This document shows, one piece after another, positions 43,420-52,342 of a DNA stretch of 64,000 bases. A model generated the notes under the pieces. It was not told the DNA's origin. It saw nothing but the letters and a program-made list of their open reading frames with translations, and made no database searches. This stretch comes from Jejuia sp040720935 (GTDB lineage: Bacteria; Bacteroidota; Bacteroidia; Flavobacteriales; Flavobacteriaceae). Within the stretch, counting starts at the first letter, position 1, and every line of letters begins with the position of its first letter. The translations under genes and the position numbers were made by a program. The stretch covers positions 1 to 64,000 of the forward strand of contig NZ_JBFDAE010000020.1 in the NCBI RefSeq assembly GCF_040720935.1, written 5' to 3'.

Positions 43420-44727
43420 TTAATTTGTCTTTTTGGTTGTTATTTCTACAACGCCATCTTTTCCTTTATCTCCATATTTTTCAATGGCAGATGCTCCTTT
43501 TAAAACATTTATACTTTCTATTTTGTCTGGTTTTATATCTTTTAATATATCTACAGAACTTTCTTTTCCGTCTAGAATGTACAGGGCGTCTTTATGAAGC
43601 GTATGATTTTTATCATCGGTTGATGTTACCCCGATTTGAGTTTTCCAAGGACTTTTCGCTTCGGGCTTTTCATTTTTTGTCTTTAAAGTTATTTCTATAA
43701 CACCATTTTTTCCGTTGTCTCCGTATTTTTCAATAGCTTTTTCTCCTTTTAAAACATGTATTGCTTCTATGTTTTCCTTCGGGATTTTTTCAGCTTCTTC
43801 TTTTGTAATCTCTTTGCCATCCACCATGTATATTGGGTTTTTGTCTTGAGTTATAATTACTTCCAAAGGTTTTGGTTCTATAAGCGTCTCTTTGGTGTTA
43901 AAAGCCATTAAAAATAATGTCACCAGCGGAAGTATTATTAACAATTTTAATTGGTTCACTCTTTTTGATTTTGATTTGTGTAACATGATGATTCGTTTTT
44001 TGATTAATGAATTATAAAAATTATTGCGCAAGGATATATTATGATGGGGCACAGCAGATTTAAGTAGTGTATATTGATATGCTTTTTTACAGTTTAAAGC
44101 AGTAACCGCTTGTTTATCTGCAATAAACTCTAAGTTTTGTTTTAGCGCTTTACTGTAGAACCAAATAAATGGATTAAACCAGAATATTAATGAGGCTATT
44201 TCAATTAGAAAAATATCAATGGAATGGTATTGCTGCACATGCACTTTTTCATGCGCAATAATTTGTTTGAGCTCATCATCCCGAAACATATTTGGATTGT
44301 AAACAATCCATTTAAAAAATGAAAACGGAGGGATCTCTTTTTCCGTTTTAATAAATGTAATACCATCTTTCTTAATAGATTCATCTCCTCTTAAAATTTT
44401 ATATAACGAAACTATCTGGAGTATAAATCGTGTTATAAAAAAAGCAAACCCGACAAAATAAACAATAGTTATGTAGTCTAAAAACTCTAAAGATGATTTT
44501 GAATTCGCAGAATTTATTGAGTTATCGGTTATGGAAAATACATCCAAATTTAAAGGCTGTTGCTCTACATAAATGGGAATAACAATTAATGGCATCAAAA
44601 AGCTAAATAAAACACCAGAAAGAAAAAACCATCTATTTTTCTGAAAGAATGTTTCACTCTGCAAAAAAACTTTGTAACAAACAAAGAATAAAATAATTAC
44701 GGTACTGGCTTTAAGTATGTATGCCAT
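43420..44727 (-). CDS. blaR1: BlaR1-type M56 membrane peptidase with duplicated plug-like tail
   Basis: 435 residues. The N-terminal half has several membrane segments and the M56 zinc motif IIAHEKVHVQQYH (His159, Glu160, His163) with NLEFIADKQAV downstream. A membrane helix at about 255-270 is followed by two repeats of a TonB-plug-like motif: YMVDGKEITKEEA...IHVLKGEKAIEKYGDNG and YILDGKESS...INVLKGASAIEKYGDKG. BlaR1/MecR1 proteases sense a signal and relieve repression by the BlaI-type regulator encoded directly upstream (2-bp gap). No penicillin-binding sensor domain is seen, so the signal is unknown. Confidence 0.9.
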   Translation of the reverse strand: MAYILKASTVIILFFVCYKVFLQSETFFQKNRWFFLSGVLFSFLMPLIVIPIYVEQQPLNLDVFSITDNSINSANSKSSLEFLDYITIVYFVGFAFFITRFILQIVSLYKILRGDESIKKDGITFIKTEKEIPPFSFFKWIVYNPNMFRDDELKQIIAHEKVHVQQYHSIDIFLIEIASLIFWFNPFIWFYSKALKQNLEFIADKQAVTALNCKKAYQYTLLKSAVPHHNISLRNNFYNSLIKKRIIMLHKSKSKRVNQLKLLIILPLVTLFLMAFNTKETLIEPKPLEVIITQDKNPIYMVDGKEITKEEAEKIPKENIEAIHVLKGEKAIEKYGDNGKNGVIEITLKTKNEKPEAKSPWKTQIGVTSTDDKNHTLHKDALYILDGKESSVDILKDIKPDKIESINVLKGASAIEKYGDKGKDGVVEITTKKTN

Positions 44728-44729
44728 GA

Positions 44730-45089
44730 TTACTGCTCTTTTTCTATGAGTTTTATTATGTCCTTTAAATCCTCAACAGTAATTTTTTCTTCCTTTGCAA
44801 AAAAGGAAACCACATTTTTATAAGAATTATTAAAGTAATTATTTATAGCCGTATTCATAAAACGCTTTCTATAATCTTCCTTTTTTACAATAGGGTAGTA
44901 CTGGTGTGTTTTTCCATAGGCATTATAAGCCACATAACCCTTCTCTTCCAGATTTCTTATAATGGTAGAAAGTGTATTGTAATGAGGTTTTGCGTCTTTA
45001 ATTTCTACTAATACATCTTTAACAAAAGCTTTTTCTAACTTCCATAAAATATGCATGATTTCTTCTTCTTTGTTTGTTAGTTTTTCCAT
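44730..45089 (-). CDS. blaI: BlaI/MecI/CopY-family repressor
   Basis: 119 residues, first gene of a two-gene operon with the M56 protease. The winged-helix N-terminus (LTNKEEEIMHILWKLEKAFV, LSTIIRNLEEKGYV) and helical dimerisation C-terminus (AKEEKITVEDLKDIIKLIEK) are typical. It should repress its own operon through the dyads just upstream and be cleaved when the M56 protein is activated. Confidence 0.93.
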   Translation of the reverse strand: MEKLTNKEEEIMHILWKLEKAFVKDVLVEIKDAKPHYNTLSTIIRNLEEKGYVAYNAYGKTHQYYPIVKKEDYRKRFMNTAINNYFNNSYKNVVSFFAKEEKITVEDLKDIIKLIEKEQ

Positions 45090-45169
45090 TGAGAATTATT
45101 TTTTTCATTTCCTCGAATCCCGATAATTATTGAGAGGAAATCTCTATAATTGTTTTCGCATTACAAACC

Positions 45170-45191
45170 TATAACTATTTTTATAGTTATA
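45170..45191. promoter_or_regulatory. Dyad operator candidate 1 for BlaI
   Basis: TATAACTAT-TTTT-ATAGTTATA, with 9-bp arms, lies about 80 bp upstream of the blaI start in the divergent region. A likely operator of the BlaI/MecI protein, judged by symmetry and place. Confidence 0.5.
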
Positions 45192-45192
45192 C

Positions 45193-45228
45193 AACTAAAT
45201 TAACAGTTATGTAACTGTTAATTTAGTT
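45193..45228. promoter_or_regulatory. Dyad operator candidate 2 for BlaI
   Basis: A perfect palindrome with 17-bp arms and a 2-bp centre (inner part AACAGTTA-TG-TAACTGTT) sits next to dyad 1. It is long enough to form a cruciform or act as a terminator too, but its place between divergent genes favours an operator. Confidence 0.45.
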
Positions 45229-45312
45229 TTTGATGCAGTTTCTAAATTCGTAAATCAAAAATCGTAAATCGTAAATGGTTGTATTATCTTCGCAAAAAAA
45301 AAAAAAAAATTT

Positions 45313-46263
45313 ATGAGTTTACTCTGGGTAATTCTAGGTTTTGCATTATTGGTAATAGGAGGAGAGTATTTAGTGCGCTCTTCCGTAGCATTATCCTTTA
45401 AATTCAATATTTCTAAAATGGTAATCGGGATGACGGTAGTGTCATTTGCCACCTCTGCGCCAGAGTTATTAGTAAGTCTTCAAGCAGCTTTATCTGGTTC
45501 TCCAGCAATAGCTATTAATAATGTTGTAGGCTCTAATATTGCCAATATTGGTTTGGTTCTCGGTATTACAGCTTTGGTGGGTTCCATTGCAGTAGATAAA
45601 TCATTTTATAAACTGAATTGGCCTGTAATGATGGTTTTTTCATTGGCCCTGTATTATTTTTTAAAAAATGATACTGTATTAACGGCTTATGAAGGGGCAG
45701 CGCTTTTCATTGGCCTTATTGTGTTTTTAGTTGTGCTTATTAGAAGTGCAAAAAAGGATAAGGTAGTTGAAGCGGTTGATGAGAACCTTGCAACCGTTTC
45801 GAATTTTAAAATAGCTATTTGGTTACTTATTGGAGCCACAGCACTTTATTTTGGTAGTGAATGGTTGGTAGAGGGCTCAAAGGAAATTGCATTATCTATT
45901 GGTGTTAGCGAAGCTGTAATTGGTGTGTCGCTAATAGCAATTGGAACTAGTGTTCCAGAACTTGCAGCATCTGTTATTGCTGCGGCAAAACAGGAAAAAG
46001 CCATTTCGTTAGGAAATTTAATAGGTTCTAATATTTTTAATATAGCATCGGTTTTAGGGTTAACGGCTTTAATCAAACCAATTCCTGTTACAGAACCTCA
46101 AATACTGTCTAACGATATTTTTTGGATGTTGGGGTTTTCAGCAGTATTAATTCCACTTATATTTTTGCCTAATCGTTTGCAAATTAGCAGATTTAAAGGC
46201 TTTTTTTTAGTAGTTGCTTATGGTATATTTATGTTTTTAGTGTTTACTCAAGGAAAGATTTAG
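45313..46263 (+). CDS. Calcium/sodium antiporter (CaCA family, YrbG-like)
   Basis: 316 residues with about ten membrane segments. The two CaCA alpha-repeats are clear: SFATSAPELLVSL with GSNIANIGLVLGITAL in the first half and IAIGTSVPELAASV with GSNIFNIASVLGLTAL in the second. These bind the cation. A poly-A run of 17 lies just before the start. It exchanges Na+ (or K+) for Ca2+ across the inner membrane. Confidence 0.93.
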   Translation: MSLLWVILGFALLVIGGEYLVRSSVALSFKFNISKMVIGMTVVSFATSAPELLVSLQAALSGSPAIAINNVVGSNIANIGLVLGITALVGSIAVDKSFYKLNWPVMMVFSLALYYFLKNDTVLTAYEGAALFIGLIVFLVVLIRSAKKDKVVEAVDENLATVSNFKIAIWLLIGATALYFGSEWLVEGSKEIALSIGVSEAVIGVSLIAIGTSVPELAASVIAAAKQEKAISLGNLIGSNIFNIASVLGLTALIKPIPVTEPQILSNDIFWMLGFSAVLIPLIFLPNRLQISRFKGFFLVVAYGIFMFLVFTQGKI

Positions 46264-46267
46264 CATA

Positions 46268-46305
46268 AAAAACGCTCCAAGAGTTTTGATTCTTGGAGCG
46301 TTTTT
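46268..46305. terminator. Bidirectional terminator between antiporter and purA
   Basis: 15-bp stem AAAAACGCTCCAAGA / TCTTGGAGCGTTTTT with an 8-nt loop, between convergent gene ends. Confidence 0.9.
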
Positions 46306-46324
46306 ATTTGAAGACATAAGATTA

Positions 46325-47599
46325 TTAGTTCTTAAAAATAGTCTGCTTTCTGTCGGGGCCAACCGAAACAATTGTAATTGGGGTTTCTAATTCTTTTTCA
46401 AGAAAATCAATATACTCGTTCAATTCCTTTGGCAATTGAGACACTTCAGACATTTTTGTCAAGTCTTCGCTCCAACCTTTAAATTCAGTATAAATTGGAG
46501 TTACATTTTCTGGTTCAATATTATATGGTAAATGCTTGATAGTTTCACCTTTATAGTTGTAAGCAGTACATACTTTTAGAGTTTTAAACCCAGAAAGCAC
46601 ATCGCCTTTCATCATCATTAATTGCGTAACGCCATTTACCTGACAGGCATATTTTAGTGCCACTAAATCTAGCCAACCACAGCGTCTAGGGCGACCGGTA
46701 GTTGCACCAAATTCATGACCAATACGCGCCATATCTTCTCCATCCTTGTCAAATAATTCAGTTGGAAAAGGCCCAGAACCCACACGTGTTGTATATGCTT
46801 TGAAAATTCCGAAAACATCACCAATTTGATTTGGGGCAACACCTAAACCAGTACAAGCTCCAGCTGCAGTTGTATTACTTGAAGTTACAAACGGATACGT
46901 TCCAAAATCAATATCTAATAAAGAGCCTTGTGCGCCTTCTGCTAAAATTGTTTTACCACTTTTTTGAGCTTGATACACATATTCTTCAGAATCTATAAAC
47001 TTCAAAGATTTCAATACCTTAACAGCTTCAAAAAACTCTGCTTCTAAATCTGCTAAATCATATTCAATTTCAACATTGTAATAAGCAATCATAGATTCGT
47101 GCTTATCGGCCAATGCTCTATAGCGTTCTTTCCAATCGCTTAATTCCAAATCACCAATTCTAATACCGTTTCTACCGGTTTTATCCATATAAGTTGGCCC
47201 AATTCCTTTTAGGGTAGAACCAATTTTAGCTTTCCCTTTTGAAGCTTCACTTGCAGCATCCAATAAACGGTGGGTTGGTAAAATAATATGTGCTTTTCTT
47301 GAAATTAGAAGTGATTTTCTATAATCAACATCTTGTTCTTCAAGTTTGTCTAATTCTTTTTTAAAAATAACAGGATCTATAACTACACCATTACCTACTA
47401 AATTAGTAGCTTCATCATGAAAAATCCCTGATGGAATAGTGTGCAAAACATGTTTTTTTCCATTAAACACCAAGGTATGTCCCGCGTTTGGTCCGCCTTG
47501 AAAACGTGCTATAATATTGTAGTTTTTAGTTAATACGTCAACAATTTTTCCTTTGCCTTCGTCTCCCCATTGTAGTCCTAGTAGTAAATCTACTGCCAT
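46325..47599 (-). CDS. purA: Adenylosuccinate synthetase
   Basis: 424 residues with the N-terminal GLQWGDEGKGKIVD phosphate-binding loop, GPNAGHT, GTLKGIGPTYMDK-type segment and the GATTGRPRRCGWLD motif. It joins IMP and aspartate with GTP to make adenylosuccinate, the first step from IMP to AMP. It lies 18 bp after the fur-type gene, probably in one operon with it. Confidence 0.97.
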   Translation of the reverse strand: MAVDLLLGLQWGDEGKGKIVDVLTKNYNIIARFQGGPNAGHTLVFNGKKHVLHTIPSGIFHDEATNLVGNGVVIDPVIFKKELDKLEEQDVDYRKSLLISRKAHIILPTHRLLDAASEASKGKAKIGSTLKGIGPTYMDKTGRNGIRIGDLELSDWKERYRALADKHESMIAYYNVEIEYDLADLEAEFFEAVKVLKSLKFIDSEEYVYQAQKSGKTILAEGAQGSLLDIDFGTYPFVTSSNTTAAGACTGLGVAPNQIGDVFGIFKAYTTRVGSGPFPTELFDKDGEDMARIGHEFGATTGRPRRCGWLDLVALKYACQVNGVTQLMMMKGDVLSGFKTLKVCTAYNYKGETIKHLPYNIEPENVTPIYTEFKGWSEDLTKMSEVSQLPKELNEYIDFLEKELETPITIVSVGPDRKQTIFKN

Positions 47600-47617
47600 T
47601 GTAAAATATTAAATTAG

Positions 47618-48088
47618 TTAGTTATCCTGATCGGTTTCAGGGGTTTTTTTTCGGTTTCCGTAAAAATAAAGTGAATGGTTATTGATTTCAATATCGAATA
47701 CTTCTTCTATAGTTTTTTTGATAGATTGAATTCTAGGGTCGCAAAACTCGATTACTTCTCCCGTATCGGTTAAAATAACATGGTCATGCTGGCTATCAAA
47801 ATATGATTTTTCGTAATGTGCTTGGTTTTTACCAAATTGGTGTTTTCTAACCAATTTACATTCTAAAAGCAATTCTATGGTATTATAAAGTGTAGCGCGA
47901 GATACCCTATACTTTTTATTTTTCATATTAAGGTAAAGCGACTCAATATCAAAATGTTCTTTACTGTCGTAAATTTCTTGGAGTATAGCGTAGCGTTCAG
48001 GCGTTTTTCTGTGCCCGTTACTTTCAAGAAAGCTGGTAAAAACGTTCTTTACAATCTCTTGATTTTTACTATCTGTATTTGAACTCAT
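47618..48088 (-). CDS. fur: Fur-family transcriptional regulator
   Basis: 156 residues with winged helix (RKTPERYAILQEIYDS, YRVSRATLYNTIELLLEC) and the dimer/metal part (HYEKSYFDSQHDHVILTDTG, EFCDP, HSLYFYG). Metal ligands are HDH and nearby Glu and His. The second CxxC zinc pair of classic Fur is missing. It could be a Fur, Zur or PerR type. Order relA/spoT-fur-purA is common in flavobacteria. Confidence 0.9.
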   Translation of the reverse strand: MSSNTDSKNQEIVKNVFTSFLESNGHRKTPERYAILQEIYDSKEHFDIESLYLNMKNKKYRVSRATLYNTIELLLECKLVRKHQFGKNQAHYEKSYFDSQHDHVILTDTGEVIEFCDPRIQSIKKTIEEVFDIEINNHSLYFYGNRKKTPETDQDN

Positions 48089-48098
48089 AATTGCGGCA

Positions 48099-48106
48099 CA
48101 AATTTA
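48099..48106 (-). promoter_or_regulatory. -7 element upstream of fur
   Basis: On the minus strand TAAATTTG fits TAnnTTTG and lies about 10 bp before the start codon, implying a very short leader if used. No -33 at the expected distance. Confidence 0.35.
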
Positions 48107-48164
48107 CGCTTTTTATATCAAAAGGATATATAAATTATTAGACTATTTGGGTGTCGTTTTACTA

Positions 48165-50384
48165 TTACACTCTCGATACCTTATCAATACCATTAATCTT
48201 TTTAAGTTTCTCCAATATTTTTTTTAATAATGCTTTGTTTTTTACAACAACCTTAATTTTTCCTGAAAACAAACCATCGTCGGTCTCAAAACTCAAGCTT
48301 TTCATATTGACGTGCATGTTGTCAGAAATAACTTTTGTGATGTCATTTACCAATCCAAGATGGTCTATTCCAGATATGACGATTTCAGTAGCATATTCTT
48401 CCTGTGAAGAATCAATCCATTTTGCCTGCATGATGCGGTAAGCGTAGTTGGATTGTAAACTCAAAGCGTTAGGGCAATTCTTTTTATGTACTTTAATACC
48501 TTCAGAAACTGTTAAAAATCCAAAAACACTATCGCCTGGAATAGGATTACAACAATTTGATAATTTATAGTCTAGCTTTTCTTCTTCTTTACCAAAAACT
48601 AAGGAATCATAATTAGAAGTAACTTCATCTTTCTCAATGTCTTCTTTAGATATGGTTGGTTTCCTTGCAATTTTATTTTTAATATAACTCATTAAGACAT
48701 TACTTCTAGAGGAAGCAAAATCCTTGAGCATGGCATTGTCTATAGAGCCAATTCCAACACGATAAAATAAATCTAAACTTGTTTTTAGATTAAAATGACG
48801 CACCAAATCGTTGACCGAAGATTCGTTAAGTGTAATTTTTAGTTGTTTCAGTTTGCGTCTTAAAATTTCTTTACCTTCTTCTCCTATGGTTTTTCTGTCT
48901 TCTCTAAGTGCGGATTTAATTTTTGATCTTGCCCGAGCTGTAGTTGCATAGTTTAACCAGTTGGCGTTTGGTTTTGAGGTTTCTGAAGTAATAACTTCCA
49001 CTTGATCGCCACTTTTTAGTTCATGACTTAGTGGTACCAACTTCCCATTCACTCGTGTACCTCGGGTATGCATCCCTATCTCAGTATGAATATGGAAAGC
49101 AAAATCTAGGGAAGTAGCGCCTATAGGGAGTGATTTTAATTCTCCGTTTGGTGTAAAAACAAATATTTCTTGGGCATATAGATTGAGTTTAAACTGTTCC
49201 ACAAAATCTACCGCATTCATCTCATGGTTTTCTAGTGCTTCTTGTAGCCTGCTTATCCAGCTTTCTAAATTATCTTCTTTTTCGCCTTCTTGCTTATATT
49301 TATAATGTGCTGCATAGCCTTTTTCGGCAATTTCGTTCATGCGTTCGCTACGTATTTGCACTTCAACCCAATTGCCTTTAGGTCCCATAACCGTAATATG
49401 CAATGCCTCATAACCGGTTCCTTTAGGCGAAGAAATCCAATCGCGCAGACGGATAGGGTTGGGTCTAAAATGATCGGTTACAATAGAATATATTTTCCAA
49501 GCTAAAAACTTTTCTTCTTCCTCTTTGCATTTATAAATAATTCTAATCGCAAATTTATCATATACCTCATCAAACGCAACGCCTTGCTTTACCATCTTTC
49601 TGCGAATTGAAAATATGGATTTAGGACGTCCTTTAATAGTGTATTCAAAGTTCTCTTTATCTAAAGATTTTCTGATTACCGCACTAAATTGCTCAATATA
49701 TTTATCCTGGTCTTCTTTGCTCTCTTTTATTTTATGAAGAATATCTGTATAAACTTCAGGCTCAGTATATTTAAGCGCTAAATCTTCAAGTTCGGTTTTT
49801 ATATTATAGAGCCCAATTCTATGCGCCAAAGGTGCGTAAATATATAGCGTCTCTGATGCTATTTTAACCTGTTTGTCAGGTCGCATAGCATCCATGGTTT
49901 GCATGTTGTGCAACCTATCGGCTATTTTTATGATGATAACGCGAACGTCATCATTTAGCGTCAACAGCATTTTTCTGAAATTTTCGGCTTGCAAGGATAC
50001 ATCCATATCTTGTTCCTTGCTTAAAGAAGAAATTTTTGTGAGTCCGTCAACAATTCTGGCAACAGTTTCGCCAAATAATTGTTCAATATCATCAATGGAA
50101 TAGTCTTCAGAATCTTCAACCACATCATGAAGAAGTGCAGCGGCAATAGAGGTGGCGTCCAAACCAATTTCCTGCGCTACAATTTTGGCAACAGCAAGTG
50201 GGTGGAAAAGATAGGCTTCCCCAGATTTTCTGCGTTGGGTTTTATGAGCATCCAAGGCAACTTCAAACGCTTTCCTGATGAGTTTTTTATCATCATCAGA
50301 AAGGTTTGTGTAGCTTACTTTAAGTAACTCTTTGTAAGCTTTGGCGATGGCTGCGTTTTCTTTTTCGATTTCTTCTTCAGACAT
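48165..50384 (-). CDS. relA/spoT: RelA/SpoT bifunctional (p)ppGpp synthetase/hydrolase
   Basis: 739 residues. The HD hydrolase domain (FHPLAVAKI, LLHDVVEDSEDY, DRLHNMQTM) is intact, followed by the synthetase domain (GRPKSIFSIRRKM, FDEVYDKFAIRII), TGS (FVFTPNGELKSLP), a helical part and a C-terminal ACT domain. Both catalytic halves appear functional, so it makes and degrades (p)ppGpp in the stringent response. First gene of the relA-fur-purA group. Confidence 0.96.
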   Translation of the reverse strand: MSEEEIEKENAAIAKAYKELLKVSYTNLSDDDKKLIRKAFEVALDAHKTQRRKSGEAYLFHPLAVAKIVAQEIGLDATSIAAALLHDVVEDSEDYSIDDIEQLFGETVARIVDGLTKISSLSKEQDMDVSLQAENFRKMLLTLNDDVRVIIIKIADRLHNMQTMDAMRPDKQVKIASETLYIYAPLAHRIGLYNIKTELEDLALKYTEPEVYTDILHKIKESKEDQDKYIEQFSAVIRKSLDKENFEYTIKGRPKSIFSIRRKMVKQGVAFDEVYDKFAIRIIYKCKEEEEKFLAWKIYSIVTDHFRPNPIRLRDWISSPKGTGYEALHITVMGPKGNWVEVQIRSERMNEIAEKGYAAHYKYKQEGEKEDNLESWISRLQEALENHEMNAVDFVEQFKLNLYAQEIFVFTPNGELKSLPIGATSLDFAFHIHTEIGMHTRGTRVNGKLVPLSHELKSGDQVEVITSETSKPNANWLNYATTARARSKIKSALREDRKTIGEEGKEILRRKLKQLKITLNESSVNDLVRHFNLKTSLDLFYRVGIGSIDNAMLKDFASSRSNVLMSYIKNKIARKPTISKEDIEKDEVTSNYDSLVFGKEEEKLDYKLSNCCNPIPGDSVFGFLTVSEGIKVHKKNCPNALSLQSNYAYRIMQAKWIDSSQEEYATEIVISGIDHLGLVNDITKVISDNMHVNMKSLSFETDDGLFSGKIKVVVKNKALLKKILEKLKKINGIDKVSRV

Positions 50385-50437
50385 CGAATAAAAATAATAT
50401 AATCATGGCAAATAGCCAGTACGGATTTTATATTTTT

Positions 50438-51016
50438 TTAAGAAATTTTATTTAGGAATTCAATGAGCTTTTTTGTGGCTTTTCCGCGATGCCCAATTTT
50501 GTTTTTCAGCTCTAAATCCATTTCAGCAAAAGTTTGCTCGTAACCACCTGGTTTAAAAATGGGGTCATAGCCAAAACCTTGATTTCCAGATTTAAATGTC
50601 GTGATTTTACCTTTACAAATACCGGTATATGTATATTGTTTGTTGTGAAGTTGTAAAGCGATTACGGTTTTAAATTGTGCGTTACGATTATCTTTATCCT
50701 TTAAATTTTGAAGTAGTAAATCCATGTTATCGTTTGCATCTCTCTGTGCGCCAGCATAACGTGCGGAGTAAACACCAGGTTCTCCGTTTAAAGTCTCAAC
50801 CTCTAAACCAGTATCGTCTGCAAAACAATCGTATCCATAATTAGTTTTAACATATACTGCCTTTTGGACGGCGTTACCCTCAATGGTATTTTGTGTTTCA
50901 GGGATATCCTCAAAACAACCAATAGCTTTTAAACTTATTAATTTTATATGCTGCGGAAGTAAAGCTTGTATTTCCTTGAGCTTATTTTGATTATGTGTAG
51001 CGAAAACAATTTGCAT
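50438..51016 (-). CDS. rdgB: Non-canonical purine NTP pyrophosphatase
   Basis: 192 residues of the Ham1/RdgB family: FATHNQNKLKEIQALL start, FADDTGLEVETLNGEPGVYS and GNQGFGYDPIF with the substrate-binding residues, GHRGKA near the end. It removes dITP and XTP from the nucleotide pool. Upstream of relA/spoT by about 50 bp on the same strand. Confidence 0.95.
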   Translation of the reverse strand: MQIVFATHNQNKLKEIQALLPQHIKLISLKAIGCFEDIPETQNTIEGNAVQKAVYVKTNYGYDCFADDTGLEVETLNGEPGVYSARYAGAQRDANDNMDLLLQNLKDKDNRNAQFKTVIALQLHNKQYTYTGICKGKITTFKSGNQGFGYDPIFKPGGYEQTFAEMDLELKNKIGHRGKATKKLIEFLNKIS

Positions 51017-51093
51017 ATGGTGCAGTTTTAATTTTCAAAAGTACTATTATAATACTTTATGGGGATTTTATAATTTTTTTATGGTTTTTGTTA

Positions 51094-51124
51094 TTTGAAG
51101 TTGACCTAAAAGTATGTATCTTGG
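51094..51124 (+). promoter_or_regulatory. Promoter of the hibernation factor gene
   Basis: TTTG (51094) and TATCTTGG (51117) with a 19-bp spacer, close to the Bacteroidota pattern TTTG-N19-TAnnTTTG with one mismatch. Confidence 0.6.
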
Positions 51125-51156
51125 AATAGAATTTAAACATTAAAAATAAATAGAAT

Positions 51157-51456
51157 ATGACAGTAAATTTTCAATATGTAGGTGTAGATGTAAGTGAAAC
51201 ATTATCAGCTTTTACAAAGGAAAAATTAGAGAAATTATTTAGTAAGTATGAGTTTTTAATTAGTGCCATGGTGTATTTTAAACAAGATGGAAAGGAGCAT
51301 GACGCTGGGAAAATATGTAATATTGAATTGAGTTTGCCAGGGCCAAGAATTTTTGCGACATCAAACGAACATAATTTTGAAGTATCTGTTAGAGAAACGA
51401 TAAGCGATTTAGAAAGACAATTGAAGAAACGCAAAGAAGTGTTTAAGACGCATTAA
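51157..51456 (+). CDS. hpf: Ribosome hibernation promoting factor (short HPF/RaiA type)
   Basis: 99 residues: MTVNFQYVGVDVSETLSAF start, KLEKLFSKY, then IELSLPGPRIFATSNEHNFE and ISDLERQLKKRKE. Matches the beta-alpha-beta-beta-beta-alpha HPF domain in the short form. It binds the small ribosomal subunit in slow growth. Single gene with its own promoter and a strong terminator downstream. Confidence 0.9.
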   Translation: MTVNFQYVGVDVSETLSAFTKEKLEKLFSKYEFLISAMVYFKQDGKEHDAGKICNIELSLPGPRIFATSNEHNFEVSVRETISDLERQLKKRKEVFKTH

Positions 51457-51470
51457 AAAAATGAAGGAAG

Positions 51471-51577
51471 AAAAAATGACGGAAGACGGATGACGGATGA
51501 CAGAGGACGGATGACAGAGGACGGATGACAGAGGACGGATAACAGAAGACAGAAGACAGAAGACAGATGACGGAGGT
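51471..51577. repeat. Short tandem repeat tract
   Basis: Three exact copies of the 14-mer GATGACAGAGGACG (51496-51537) flanked by decayed versions (GACGGATGACG, ACAGAAGAC repeats). It lies after the hpf stop and shows no coding pattern. Confidence 0.8.
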
Positions 51578-51621
51578 AAAAAGATGGCTGAAAAATTAAT
51601 TTTTCAGCCATCTTTTTTTTT
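51578..51621. terminator. Strong palindromic terminator
   Basis: A perfect palindrome with 20-bp arms (inner part GGCTGAAAAATT with its complement) is followed by a T run on the + side. Ends hpf. Confidence 0.85.
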
Positions 51622-51650
51622 TAAACTAAAGACTAAAGACTAAAATGTTC

Positions 51651-51745
51651 ACATCCGGGTAAGAACTGCAAACTGCAACTGCGACTGCAAACTTTTTAAC
51701 ACATCCGAGTAAGAACTGCAAACTGAATACTGCAAACTGCAAACT
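51651..51745. repeat. Two-copy direct repeat with GCAAACT tracts
   Basis: ACATCCGRGTAAGAACTGCA occurs at 51651 and 51701 (50-bp period) with additional ACTGCAAACTGCAA runs. No gene overlaps it. Confidence 0.7.
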
Positions 51746-51748
51746 AAT

Positions 51749-52222
51749 TCACCTATGGTGATAAGGTTCATTCCTCAAAATAGTGAACCCTCGATACAGT
51801 TGTTCAATAAAAAATAAGCGTATCATTTGATGGGAGAATGTCATTTTTGATAATGCTATTTTTCCTTTTGCTTTTTTATAAACGTCGTCTGAAAACCCGT
51901 AAGGCCCACCAATTACAAAAACAAGTTGTTTGATTCCAGAATTCATGTGTCTTTGCAAATATTCCGAAAAACCGATTGAATCAAATTGCTTCCCATTTTC
52001 ATCTAAAAGAATTAGCGTATCAGCTGGGGCCAATTTTTTCAAAATAAGCTCCCCTTCTTTAACTTTTTGTTCATTTTCACTTAAGTTTTTTGTTTTTTTT
52101 AGATCTGGAATACTATCTAAATCAAAATTGATATAATGGCCTAATCTGTTTTTATAAGTATCAATTAAAGAGATAAGTTCCTTATTATCAGTTTTGCCAA
52201 TTACTAGAAGTTTTATCGTCAT
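51749..52222 (-). CDS. rlmH: 23S rRNA pseudouridine(1915) N3-methyltransferase
   Basis: 157 residues of the SPOUT-type RlmH family: LLVIGKTDNKELISLI start, LLDENGKQFDS, FVIGGPYGFSDDVYKKA (the SAM-binding knot) and the typical end LYRGFTILRNEPYHH. It methylates Psi1915 in helix 69. Divergent from nadC. Confidence 0.95.
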   Translation of the reverse strand: MTIKLLVIGKTDNKELISLIDTYKNRLGHYINFDLDSIPDLKKTKNLSENEQKVKEGELILKKLAPADTLILLDENGKQFDSIGFSEYLQRHMNSGIKQLVFVIGGPYGFSDDVYKKAKGKIALSKMTFSHQMIRLFFIEQLYRGFTILRNEPYHHR

Positions 52223-52308
52223 ACTACAAAATTACAATTTCCTTTTTTACGAAATTTATATTTTAAAGCAATAAAACTAAAAAATTCGTAATTTAACGTT
52301 CCGTTTAT

Positions 52309-52316
52309 TATTTTTG
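52309..52316 (+). promoter_or_regulatory. -7 element upstream of nadC
   Basis: TATTTTTG, an exact TAnnTTTG, about 27 bp before the start. A weak -33 (TTCG, about 52285) lies 20 bp before. Confidence 0.5.
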
Positions 52317-52342
52317 CTCAAATTCTTAAACAGTTTCTTAGT

